Assembly: GCF_020171805.1 (NCBI RefSeq)
Contig: NZ_JAIVAF010000004.1
Coordinates: 124,001 to 188,000, forward strand
Length of the DNA: 64,000 nucleotides
Source: Guptibacillus algicola
Lineage (GTDB): Bacteria > Bacillota > Bacilli > Bacillales > Guptibacillaceae
Direction of reading: 5' to 3'
Part shown: one piece after another, positions 7,230-14,784 of the stretch
Position numbering within the stretch: the stretch's first letter is position 1
Layout of the letters: the number at the start of each line of letters is the position of its first letter
Position numbers and translations under genes: made by a program
Notes under the pieces: generated by a model
Told to the model about the DNA's origin: nothing
Database searches by the model: none
Seen by the model: the letters and a program-made list of their open reading frames with translations, nothing else

Positions 7230-8649
7230 GCTGAACACCCCTCTTTGGAACAACTTTCCAAAAGTAATTATGAACCCCGCCTGCTTCATAAAGCTTGCGG
7301 AAACTGAATTCCACTTCGGTTCCGATCGAAATTTCATCAGGAGTGCAATCTGTTGCCTGTGCAAGCATTCTGCTTCCTCCTTCGATATCCACCACTGCAA
7401 AAATGGTCGGAGGTGAAACGGAAGTCGCAAGGTAATCAACCGTATATGTCGCTACCTTCGCCTTTTTACCTTGAAGCGAGAAAGGTTTCATCTCATCTTT
7501 CACGTGACATTTCACACACACACGCTGCTTAGGATAATAGCTCTGTCCGCAGCTCATACACTCTGACCCGAATAGACCTAGGATTTGATCGGAGTTCCGC
7601 TTCAATGCTGGTGCGGAAGGCGTAGAAGCTCCTGGTCGCCTCCCCTCGTCAACCTCTAACAACTCATACCATCGTAAATAATCGCTGTAAGTTACATTCT
7701 CATTAGAATTCTCTTCAAAATGTGAAAGCGGTTTCTTTTGTTTGTAAGAAGAAATGGCCTCTGTCGTCTGAAATAACATGGCTTCACATCCATCTCCTGC
7801 CTGAAGCCAAAGGATCGTTTGCCCTGGAATACTTTCTGAAAGAGCTTTCGTAAACATGTAGGGTCCATTCGCCGTACCGAGATGGCCGATGCTTCCATCC
7901 CTCATCGATGTAACTTGCTCTTCGTTCGCACCGATTAACCTTGCGAGTGTGAGGGATAGCTTCTCGGTAGGTCCTGCCAGGATTACGGTGTCGATATTTT
8001 CGAGAGACCTGTTCGTTTTGGTCAGAAGATCATGCACACATTGAAGCACTGCCTCTGAAACGGAATGAGCGATGAACCGATCTTCCCACTGTCGCAAAAA
8101 CTGATCCTGCGCTGTTCGCCACTGGCTTACCTGTTCTCCAGCAACGTTTGAAGACCCGATTAACTCAGCCAACACATCGTCCCCCTCTCCTAGGAGAAAG
8201 GAAACGGCTCCCGCACCCATCTCTGCCTCAAGGGGACTCTTCGGTCTTGCGAGTCTTCGATCTGAGAGACTTACAAGAACAGAGCCCTTTCCTGACTCGA
8301 CTGCATTCATACCAGCCCTAATCGCGTTTGATGCAGCTCGGAGACTATTGCCGTAATCAATTGTTCCTGTATTAGCAGGAAGGTGAAGCGCCTTTGCGAG
8401 CGTCACGCTACCTAACTTCTCTTGATAAGGAGACGTTGTAGATGCAAAATAAACCGCACCTGGCTGGTATTTTTCCAAAGCATCCCCTAATGAATTCGAT
8501 GCATTCACTGCCATCGTAAGACTGTCTTCATCATAATGAGCGACGGACTTTGTGCCTTTACCAGCATAGCCGCCATGAAAACCAGCAACTTCTTTTTTCG
8601 AAATGCGATGATGTGGAAGGTATACTTCATATGCGATAATTCCTTGCAT
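7219..8649 (-). CDS. Thiolase-fold (HMG-CoA synthase-like) protein fused to DUF35 zinc-ribbon/OB domain
   Basis: A 476-residue fusion. Residues about 1-330 resemble the FabH/HMG-CoA synthase fold (opening GIIAYEVYLPHHRI, GAGAVSFLLGEGD, GSIGHLGTANGPYM). Residues about 355-476 form a DUF35 domain with a four-cysteine zinc ribbon (CMSCGQSYYPKQRVCVKC) and an OB fold. Where active synthases carry the nucleophilic Cys, the sequence reads IDYGNSLRAASNA, with no cysteine, so the synthase-like half is probably non-catalytic and serves as a scaffold for the adjacent thiolase. ATG 8649 is preceded by AGGAGG; the longer frame to 8769 is AT-rich leader. It is the first gene of the seven-gene operon. Confidence 0.8.
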   Translation of the reverse strand: MQGIIAYEVYLPHHRISKKEVAGFHGGYAGKGTKSVAHYDEDSLTMAVNASNSLGDALEKYQPGAVYFASTTSPYQEKLGSVTLAKALHLPANTGTIDYGNSLRAASNAIRAGMNAVESGKGSVLVSLSDRRLARPKSPLEAEMGAGAVSFLLGEGDDVLAELIGSSNVAGEQVSQWRTAQDQFLRQWEDRFIAHSVSEAVLQCVHDLLTKTNRSLENIDTVILAGPTEKLSLTLARLIGANEEQVTSMRDGSIGHLGTANGPYMFTKALSESIPGQTILWLQAGDGCEAMLFQTTEAISSYKQKKPLSHFEENSNENVTYSDYLRWYELLEVDEGRRPGASTPSAPALKRNSDQILGLFGSECMSCGQSYYPKQRVCVKCHVKDEMKPFSLQGKKAKVATYTVDYLATSVSPPTIFAVVDIEGGSRMLAQATDCTPDEISIGTEVEFSFRKLYEAGGVHNYFWKVVPKRGVQHES

Positions 8650-8674
8650 GGTTAGCCTCCTATTCCTTAACTTT

Positions 8675-8737
8675 TGTTTGTTTTGTAGCTCTATCAGACG
8701 AAACGAATTAATTATAATAATTTTCAGAAAACAAACA
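8675..8737. promoter_or_regulatory. Inverted repeat upstream of the acyl-CoA operon
   Basis: TGTTTGTTTT (8675-8684) and its exact complement AAAACAAACA (8728-8737) flank a 43-base AT-rich core containing TTATAAT-like sequences on the minus strand. The pair sits just before the first gene of the catabolic operon and may hold its promoter and a regulator site. No regulator gene is adjacent. Confidence 0.3.
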
Positions 8738-8810
8738 GTACGTAACAACATTTCGGTATAAGAGAACAAAATCCTTTCGACTAATCATTATTGCAGTATA
8801 TTTCTTCAAA

Positions 8811-8848
8811 ATAAAAATGGGTACACTCCACTTCTGGAATGTACCCAC
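8811..8848 (-). terminator. Intrinsic terminator of the 660-residue unknown gene
   Basis: Minus-strand stem TGGGTACATTCCA / TGGAGTGTACCCA closing a short GAAG loop and followed by TTTTTATTTT. It starts six bases past the stop codon of the gene ending at 8853. Confidence 0.85.
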
Positions 8849-8852
8849 TTTT

Positions 8853-10835
8853 CTATAGTAGAAATGGATTCTTTAAATCAACCCATTGATACGTTTGTCC
8901 CCAGCTGTTCTTGGCAAGATCAGTGACCCGCTCAACAAGGCTCCCATCAACTTCACCCAAACTACCCATTTCGTTCGGATTGTAGTGAAACGCATAGACA
9001 CGAGAAAGGAATTGATCGAACGGAAGAGATGCTTCTCCCTCTTCCTCTCCATTGTTACGTACCGTCGACCGAATCCCCTGGCCCCAGTTTTGGCCGCTAT
9101 CGTTGTTCGGATTATAAAAGTACACCCTCATCTCGCCAGACGGATCAGCAGCGATACGCTGAATCGAAATCGCATGCAGCCCAAGTAAATCCGCATTCGC
9201 TGTTGTAACAAAGATTCCGACAGGGTTCGGATAGATAAGCTGATGCCCACCGTTATAATCAGGATGATGTGTCGCATAGAATAGCTTTGCAAACTCCTCA
9301 TAATCTCCCACCGCTCCAGTAACTGGCTGGATACAAGATGAAAACTCTTTTGAAATCCACTGGCCATAGAATGAAGGGTTCACCCACTTGTGACCATCTT
9401 CCCCTCGAAGAGCACAGCGCTTCATCATATCATCATAAATACGATCTAAATGTGGCACCAACACGAGTGAAACAGGGTCGAGCTCAGTATGAAGATCTGG
9501 GGCAAGTCCTCCTGAAAGAAGCGACGAGTTGATCTCGATTCCTTCAAACATCATATCCACTTCACCATCACGACACGCTCTCGCAAGAAGCTCTAGTAAA
9601 TAACCCGGGTCATGCTGCGACCAAAGGCTGATCCCTCGCGCTGACTGACACGTTGGATTCAATCCCTGTCCGATTCCAAGTGGCTGACCGAGTACGCTAA
9701 TGATGCCAGACAGTAAAAGTCCTATTGCTGTAACATCATTCGAATCCTTACGCGATGCTAATAGATCTGACTCCACTTCCGGAAGAAGCTCCAGTTCTGT
9801 AATCCTTTCAAGCCCTGGAATGACAGGTGGTGAGGATAGAACTCCTCGCTCAAGCATACGCGCAAGTCCATACAGCGACTGACATGTAGAAGGGTGGATC
9901 GCAAGCGTAATAATCTCTTTCACGATTGGGAAATGCTCATTTAAATTCGCTTCGCCTTTTTCCGTTAAATCAAGTGCAATCGTTAGTAGCTCAGTCTCTT
10001 CTTTATTCGCTAAATCCCTAACGAGCTCCGCATGAATCGGGGAGACGATACCAGTATCACGCATGATGTTTGCAAACTCATCCGCTTCTAAAACTTTCTC
10101 AGCTTGAGACAATGCTTGAAACTGAGTTAAGTAGTCTTCTGTTTTGATGTATCTTTTACTTAACGCCGTAGGTCCACTCATGCTATCGATATAGCGCTCA
10201 ATACTCGCTCTTCCTTCTGGAGAAAGGTCGCTATCTGTGAGCAAGTTTCTCGCGTAACCGATCATTTCAACGATACGGTTCACCATGATAGGACGCTGAG
10301 ACGTTAGGCGATCGATTTCATTTACGAATGTGGGGGCAAGTGATGCTAACGACAGTTTGTTTGCAAGATATTGAAACAATAGGATGCCACGCTTCTGTTC
10401 CTGAGTTTGACTAATTCGAGCTTCCTCTGTTTCTGGTGGAAAAATCATCTCTAAGTTCAACGCCATGATCGTTGTCAACAGATCTTTTGCTTCTAGAGCC
10501 TTGATCGTGTCATGCTGATAGTCGCCCTTCGCAATCGCGAGCAACCTCAGCTCACTCAATACTTCGAACACAGAATAATTGCCTTCTATTTTAAATGAAC
10601 CAGCTACGAGCTTCGGCTGAAGCTTACGTGGATTCTCCCACGGACCATCTTGAAAAATACCCGCCCGCTCGTAATCCTCCACTAGCTCATACAGCTCATC
10701 AAACATTTCCTTGTCGATCAAAACCGCCGCATTTCTAAGAGTCTCATCTACTAGCGCCTGATTTGAACCGCCTGACAACGTTTGCAAACTTCTCGCAAAC
10801 TGTTCTTGATCATGATTTGAATATGAAGTCTTCAT
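8853..10835 (-). CDS. Unknown large protein, possible papain-like cysteine peptidase
   Basis: A 660-residue protein I do not recognise. It has no signal peptide or membrane helix, so it should be cytosolic. The first ~390 residues are mostly helical and charged. The last ~265 residues hold a striking pattern: GIGQGLNPTCQSARGISLWSQ has Gln exactly six residues before Cys396, as in papain-type enzymes (oxyanion Gln and nucleophile), a His in LLGLHAISIQRI (about 554), and FYNPNND (about 575-577), which resembles the His then Asn/Asp layout of that fold. Start: ATG 10835 is preceded by GGGGGATG; the frame to 10931 lacks a site. It is monocistronic with its own terminator and lies head-to-head with an M20 peptidase gene. 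Coding is certain; the peptidase idea is an inference. Confidence 0.75.
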   Translation of the reverse strand: MKTSYSNHDQEQFARSLQTLSGGSNQALVDETLRNAAVLIDKEMFDELYELVEDYERAGIFQDGPWENPRKLQPKLVAGSFKIEGNYSVFEVLSELRLLAIAKGDYQHDTIKALEAKDLLTTIMALNLEMIFPPETEEARISQTQEQKRGILLFQYLANKLSLASLAPTFVNEIDRLTSQRPIMVNRIVEMIGYARNLLTDSDLSPEGRASIERYIDSMSGPTALSKRYIKTEDYLTQFQALSQAEKVLEADEFANIMRDTGIVSPIHAELVRDLANKEETELLTIALDLTEKGEANLNEHFPIVKEIITLAIHPSTCQSLYGLARMLERGVLSSPPVIPGLERITELELLPEVESDLLASRKDSNDVTAIGLLLSGIISVLGQPLGIGQGLNPTCQSARGISLWSQHDPGYLLELLARACRDGEVDMMFEGIEINSSLLSGGLAPDLHTELDPVSLVLVPHLDRIYDDMMKRCALRGEDGHKWVNPSFYGQWISKEFSSCIQPVTGAVGDYEEFAKLFYATHHPDYNGGHQLIYPNPVGIFVTTANADLLGLHAISIQRIAADPSGEMRVYFYNPNNDSGQNWGQGIRSTVRNNGEEEGEASLPFDQFLSRVYAFHYNPNEMGSLGEVDGSLVERVTDLAKNSWGQTYQWVDLKNPFLL

Positions 10836-11048
10836 ACTCGCACATCCCCCAATTAGTTTAAGATAGCATTTTGTTCCCTCTTCTTGATGAATAGAAACCT
10901 TTTTCTGTAAAATAGTTTTCGTCTTTATCATTTATTTTTCGCGATATTCTTTTAATTTCATTGATTTATCCAGAATATCTAGCCCTTAGTTTTATTTTCA
11001 CAGATATACGCCATATTTCGCTCCCTACGAATCTAGCACCCACCATCT

Positions 11049-11077
11049 TTGTATAACCCATACGCAGCTATTATAAT
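11049..11077 (+). promoter_or_regulatory. Sigma-A type promoter of the M20 peptidase gene
   Basis: TTGTAT (11049-11054) and TATAAT (11072-11077) are separated by 17 bases, 34 bases before the start codon. The rest of the 275-base divergent intergenic region (10836-11110) is AT rich and shows nothing else I can name. Confidence 0.65.
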
Positions 11078-11110
11078 AGAAGCACTGACAGCCCTAAGGA
11101 GGTTCTACTA

Positions 11111-12460
11111 ATGAAACAAACCATCGCACTACATAAAGAAACATTTCTTGAGGAACTACAGGAATTTCTAAAGATCCCAAGCATCTCTGCTGATCCCTCC
11201 CACAAGCAAGACGTTCAAAAAGGTGCTCATTTCGTGGCAGATGCACTCACAAAAGCAGGCATGGAAAACGTCGATGTCATCGAGACTGAAGGGCATCCGG
11301 TCGTATACGCTGACTGGCTTCATGCAGAAGGTAAACCAACTGTTCTCGTCTATGGTCATTACGACGTTCAACCGGCAGACCCTCTTGAACTGTGGGAAAC
11401 TCCTCCATTCGAACCAGTGATTCGTGATGAAAAAATATTCGCTCGCGGCGCAACTGATGATAAAGGGCAGCTCTTCATCCATATCAAAGCGATGGAGCTT
11501 TTGATGAAAGAACATGGCAAGCTTCCTGTTAATGTGAAGTTCTGTATCGAAGGGGAAGAGGAAATTGCGAGTCCGAATCTTGACCCTTTCATTAATGAAC
11601 AAGCAGAAAGGCTTAGCTGTGACGCCGTACTTATTTCAGATACGTCATTTATCGAAAAAGGTGTACCAGCGATCTGCACTTCGCTTCGTGGCGCTCTTGC
11701 AATGGAAGTGAACGTCAAAACAGCAAACACAGATCTTCACTCAGGCGTGTACGGTGGCGGTGTCCCGAATGCGGTTCACTCGCTCGTTCGCCTTCTCGAT
11801 TCGCTTCACGATGAAGCTGGTACCATTTCGGTCGAAGGTTTCTATGATGGAGTTCCAGAACTAACTGATGCGCTTCGAAAAGAAGTCGCAGAGATTCCGT
11901 CCGATGAGGAAGCGATGAAGAAAGAGCTTGGATTATCTGCGCTGTTTGGCGAAGAAGGCTTCTCATTCAAAGAGCGTACTGGCATCCGACCAACGCTTGA
12001 AATCAACGGCATCACAGGTGGCTATCAAGGAGACGGCATCAAAACGATCGTCCCATCCGAAGCAAGTGGAAAAATTAGCTGTCGCCTAGTCGGCGATCAA
12101 GACCCGCAGCACATTTATGAATTGATTGAAAAACACTTAGAGGCTCACTGCCCAGTAGGCACTACGCTCTCTGTAAAACAGTTCATCCAGGCAAAACCTG
12201 TTGCTCTTGATTCACGTAATCCAATGATCCAAAAAGCAGCCGACGCTTACGAAAGCGTGTACGGCACGCGCGCACTCTTCCCGAAAGAAGGCGGATCGAT
12301 CCCGATCGTCGAAGTCTTCGCACGGGTGCTCGACGCACCCGTCGTTCTCATGGGCTTCGGCCTTCCATCTGAAAACCTACACGCACCGAACGAGCACTTT
12401 CACTTGGAGAACTTCACGAAGGGAATCGAGACGGTCGTCGAGTATTTGGAGTCGTTGTAG
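11111..12460 (+). CDS. M20 family metallopeptidase (dipeptidase)
   Basis: A 449-residue cytosolic zinc dipeptidase of the M20 (PepV/CNDP-like) family. Metal ligands and catalytic residues are visible: YGHYDVQPADP (His and catalytic Asp), GATDDKGQ (bridging Asp), EGEEEIAS (general-base Glu and metal Glu), ISDTS (Asp), and a C-terminal HAPNEHF supplying the last His. The central lid domain with TDLHSGVYGG is also typical. It probably cleaves dipeptides for amino-acid supply. AAGGAGG lies eight bases before ATG 11111 and a clear promoter lies upstream. Between the stop codon and its terminator lies a seven-unit short-repeat array. Confidence 0.93.
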   Translation: MKQTIALHKETFLEELQEFLKIPSISADPSHKQDVQKGAHFVADALTKAGMENVDVIETEGHPVVYADWLHAEGKPTVLVYGHYDVQPADPLELWETPPFEPVIRDEKIFARGATDDKGQLFIHIKAMELLMKEHGKLPVNVKFCIEGEEEIASPNLDPFINEQAERLSCDAVLISDTSFIEKGVPAICTSLRGALAMEVNVKTANTDLHSGVYGGGVPNAVHSLVRLLDSLHDEAGTISVEGFYDGVPELTDALRKEVAEIPSDEEAMKKELGLSALFGEEGFSFKERTGIRPTLEINGITGGYQGDGIKTIVPSEASGKISCRLVGDQDPQHIYELIEKHLEAHCPVGTTLSVKQFIQAKPVALDSRNPMIQKAADAYESVYGTRALFPKEGGSIPIVEVFARVLDAPVVLMGFGLPSENLHAPNEHFHLENFTKGIETVVEYLESL

Positions 12461-12495
12461 GCCGTGGGGGCGGCTCGTTGGGGTAGGTTGGAGCG

Positions 12496-12635
12496 TTTCG
12501 CTGATATAATCTCGTTTTCGCTGATATATTTGGTTTATCGCTGATATATCTCTATTTTCGCTGATATAATGAGAATATCGCTGATAAAATCTTGTTTTCG
12601 CCGATATATTTAATTTATCGCCGATATCCAGCTCC
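12496..12635 (+). repeat. Short-period repeat array 1 (CGCTGATA core, 7 units)
   Basis: Seven copies of the core C(T/C)GATA preceded by TCG, starting at 12501, 12521, 12541, 12561, 12581, 12601 and 12621: an exact 20-base period. Each unit is about TTCGCTGATATA plus an AT-rich spacer of variable sequence. The last unit ends in CCGATATCCAGCTCC. The array lies in the presumed 3' untranslated region of the M20 gene, before its terminator. Two related arrays occur at 33.7 and 39.8 kb. Frames crossing it give repetitive peptides (YQRK, ISE) and are not genes. Confidence 0.9.
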
Positions 12636-12658
12636 CGTCCCACTATCCCAACTATGCA

Positions 12659-12700
12659 AAACGCCAGCGATGCCCTGCACCGCTGGCGTTTTTCTCTTTT
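12659..12700 (+). terminator. Intrinsic terminator downstream of the M20 gene
   Basis: AACGCCAGCG, an 11-base loop, then CGCTGGCGTT followed by TTTCTCTTTT. A perfect 10-pair stem placed about 200 bases past the M20 stop codon, so that the repeat array would be part of the transcript. The remaining bases to 12814 show nothing I can name. Confidence 0.85.
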
Positions 12701-12814
12701 TACTAGATTAGGATTACTCTAGTTAGACAATTAATCTACTTTTTAGCTAATAAAATGGATTTTTGGACAATAACAGCACCCGAAGACCCAACAGCACCTC
12801 AGAAAACCACTCTT

Positions 12815-13048
12815 TCAGTCACTTCCACTTCTCTTTTTCCGAGATTCTTCTACTATTTCATACCTCTCCATCGATTCAGGACCCTTCCCGCCCCCACCAG
12901 AAGAGCCTCCATAAATTTCATCATGAGGCGTATACCCTGCTGAGCTTGGTAATCGATTACGTTTTGTGATCGATCGACGGATCATCCTTATCACGAATAG
13001 AATCACCACAACGATAATGAGGATTTCCCCAACTGTATACCAATTCAT
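12815..13048 (-). CDS. Small single-pass membrane protein
   Basis: A 77-residue protein with one N-terminal transmembrane helix (about residues 5-25, VGEILIIVVVILFVIRMI) followed by a basic patch and a hydrophilic Gly/Ser-rich tail (GGSSGGGGKG). No family is recognised. Its ATG immediately follows the TAG of the upstream TPR gene (no gap), so the two are translationally coupled and probably work together at the membrane. Confidence 0.65.
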   Translation of the reverse strand: MNWYTVGEILIIVVVILFVIRMIRRSITKRNRLPSSAGYTPHDEIYGGSSGGGGKGPESMERYEIVEESRKKRSGSD

Positions 13049-13534
13049 CTACTCCCAAACCTCATCCAACTTGTCACTATAGAATTCGATCGCTTTCCTA
13101 TAACTCAAGATCGATTCATCACTCGTCGTTTCTACTAAATTAGTAAGTAGATATTCCATCGCCTTACCGTTCTCTCCGAGGTTATACAACGTCATCGCAT
13201 AGAACACCTGAATCGCTCGGTTGTTCGGAAATTGCTCCAATCCTTTTAAAAAGACACCTTTCGATTTCTCATATTTTCCTAGTGTTCTGTATGTACTGCC
13301 TAACCCGAGCAATGCTCCCTCAAGCTCAGAGGAAGGGAGTCCTAGCTCTATTGCCTTTTCATAAAGTGGAACAGCTTCAGACTCTTTTCCTAAAACGTCA
13401 AAGCTCCAAGCACACTGGTAATGGACCGATGCATCATACGGATTTTCTATTACAAGCTTAACGAACATCTCATTCGCCTCTTGGTGTTTTCCTTCTTGTC
13501 GATATTCAATCGCTCTCTCAATATTTCTACTCAC
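13049..13534 (-). CDS. Tetratricopeptide-repeat protein
   Basis: 161 residues made of about four TPR units. Repeats include AIEYRQEGKHQEANEMF, then VHYQCAWSFDVLGKESEAVPLYEKAIELG, then LLGLGSTYRTLGKYEKSKGVFLKGLEQFPNN and VFYAMTLYNLGENGKAMEYLL, each with the canonical small residue and Ala/Tyr positions. The family mediates protein-protein contacts; the partner is unknown. GTG start at 13534 preceded by AGAGGTGG. It forms an operon with the small membrane protein downstream and is divergent from an ArsR-DUF2087 regulator gene. Confidence 0.82.
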   Translation of the reverse strand: MSRNIERAIEYRQEGKHQEANEMFVKLVIENPYDASVHYQCAWSFDVLGKESEAVPLYEKAIELGLPSSELEGALLGLGSTYRTLGKYEKSKGVFLKGLEQFPNNRAIQVFYAMTLYNLGENGKAMEYLLTNLVETTSDESILSYRKAIEFYSDKLDEVWE

Positions 13535-13616
13535 TTGTATCCACCTCTTACCAATTAATCATTTATTAGTAGCTTATCATACAGCCTTCCTACACACCCT
13601 TATTATTCCTATTCTA

Positions 13617-13655
13617 TTGACTACCCAAATCAATTAGACTATCATCTAATTAGAT
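13617..13655 (+). promoter_or_regulatory. Promoter and palindromic operator of the ArsR-DUF2087 gene
   Basis: TTGACT (13617-13622), 17-base spacer, TATCAT (13640-13645). A perfect 12-base palindrome ATCTAATTAGAT (13644-13655), with partly matching TAGA/TCTA flanks, overlaps the -10 box and start region. The position fits an autorepressor site. Confidence 0.6.
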
Positions 13656-13688
13656 AGTGATCTAACTAATAAGAAAGGAGGATAAAAA

Positions 13689-14264
13689 TTGCAGTTAAAT
13701 AGACTCGTTAATTTTCATAAAACCCTCGGTGATCCCACTCGAATACGGATACTTACGTTACTCGCGACGGGGCCACTTCACGGCCAAGCGATCGCTGGCA
13801 AGCTTGGATTAAAAGCACCTACCATCACGCATCATATGACGAAATTGCGAGATACTGGCATCGTCTATCAACGAAGAGATAAAAACACGATCTACTATTA
13901 CATAGACGAAAAGAAATTCCGCTCTTATTCTGAAGCTTTATCCAACATGCTTTACCAACCTGAGCACGATAAGGAGGACGATTCAATGAAAACACAAGCT
14001 GTGGTCAATAACTTTATCGCAAAAGACGGGACGTTAACGCACCTCCCCTCTCAGCGTAAGAAGAAAATCATTATTCTCAAGCACTTGATTAAAGGGTTAG
14101 AACGAGGCAAAAAGTACCCTGAGAAAGAGATTAATGAGTATATTAAAAAGTTCCATCCTGATTTCGCGACAATACGTAGAGAATTTATCATCAATCATTT
14201 TATGTACCGCGAAAACAATATTTATGAACTAAACCCGGAAGAGATGTGGGCTACGATTGATTAA
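13689..14264 (+). CDS. ArsR-type winged-helix regulator with DUF2087 domain
   Basis: A 191-residue two-domain protein. Residues about 1-90 form an ArsR-like winged helix (LGDPTRIRILTLLATGPLHGQAIAGKLGLKAPTITHHMTKL). Residues about 105-190 match DUF2087 (FIAKDGTLTHLPSQRKKKIIILKHL, then YPEKEINEYIKKFHPDFATIRREFI), a domain often attached to such regulators. No cysteine pair for metal sensing is seen, so the ligand is unknown. TTG start preceded by AAAGGAGG at the right spacing. A palindrome over its promoter suggests autoregulation. The gene stands alone between two terminator-bounded regions. Confidence 0.85.
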   Translation: MQLNRLVNFHKTLGDPTRIRILTLLATGPLHGQAIAGKLGLKAPTITHHMTKLRDTGIVYQRRDKNTIYYYIDEKKFRSYSEALSNMLYQPEHDKEDDSMKTQAVVNNFIAKDGTLTHLPSQRKKKIIILKHLIKGLERGKKYPEKEINEYIKKFHPDFATIRREFIINHFMYRENNIYELNPEEMWATID

Positions 14265-14290
14265 GTCCCCTCCCTCCTATCCCGCAAACA

Positions 14291-14334
14291 TTAAAAACGA
14301 CTACAATTGCAATCCAATTTGTAGTCGTTTTTAA
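14291..14334 (+). terminator. Intrinsic terminator after the DUF2087 regulator
   Basis: TTAAAAACGACTACAA and its exact complement TTGTAGTCGTTTTTAA flank a 12-base loop. It works formally in both directions because of A and T runs on each side; here it follows the plus-strand regulator. Confidence 0.85.
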
Positions 14335-14470
14335 TATACGCTGTACTTTTTTCTGATTTGTGAATTTATTATTCATGGAAAATTTATACGCATAATAAAC
14401 TAAAGAGATACAATAGGTGTAAAGCCTAACGTAGGTACACGTTTGATTCTTTTAACTAGGGGGGATTAGG

Positions 14471-14662
14471 TTGGACCTGTTTATCTTTATTACAGTAATC
14501 GTTGGTATGTCTTTTATTTTTTTATATTTTGTCATTAAGTATGATTTAAAGAGAAAGGAATTAGAGCTAGAAGAGAAAAGAATAGACCTAGAAAAGAGAA
14601 AGCTAGAACTTAACAAAGAGGTTCAGGAAAAAAACAAAACCATTAAATCACCGCCGTCATAA
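14471..14662 (+). CDS. Small membrane-anchored coiled-coil protein
   Basis: 63 residues: one hydrophobic helix (about 3-24, FIFITVIVGMSFIFLYFVI) followed by a highly charged helix with heptad-like Leu spacing (KRKELELEEKRIDLEKRKLEL). TTG start with AGGGGGGA seven bases upstream, and a strong terminator after it (14717-14746). No known function. The layout resembles other short Bacillus membrane proteins with a cytosolic coiled coil. Confidence 0.6.
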   Translation: MDLFIFITVIVGMSFIFLYFVIKYDLKRKELELEEKRIDLEKRKLELNKEVQEKNKTIKSPPS

Positions 14663-14716
14663 AGGTAAGTGATTTACCTATTTAAGCGAAAGCGTCACTA
14701 ATGGTGGATTGTATAC

Positions 14717-14746
14717 AAAAAGCACTGCAAACAAGCAGTGCTTTTT
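14717..14746 (+). terminator. Intrinsic terminator after the small membrane protein
   Basis: AAAAAGCACTGC, loop AACAA, GCAGTGCTTTTT: a near-perfect stem followed by T residues. A short GTAGC/GCTAC hairpin at 14757-14776 may additionally end the minus-strand sodC transcript. Confidence 0.8.
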
Positions 14747-14784
14747 AAAACGCTAAGGTAGCCAAAGCTACGTCTTTTCACTTT

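Noticed and set aside
12377-12643. 88-codon minus-strand frame through repeat array 1
   Set aside because: Its peptide is a repetition of YQRK and ISE produced by the array; no ribosome binding site and no relation to a family.
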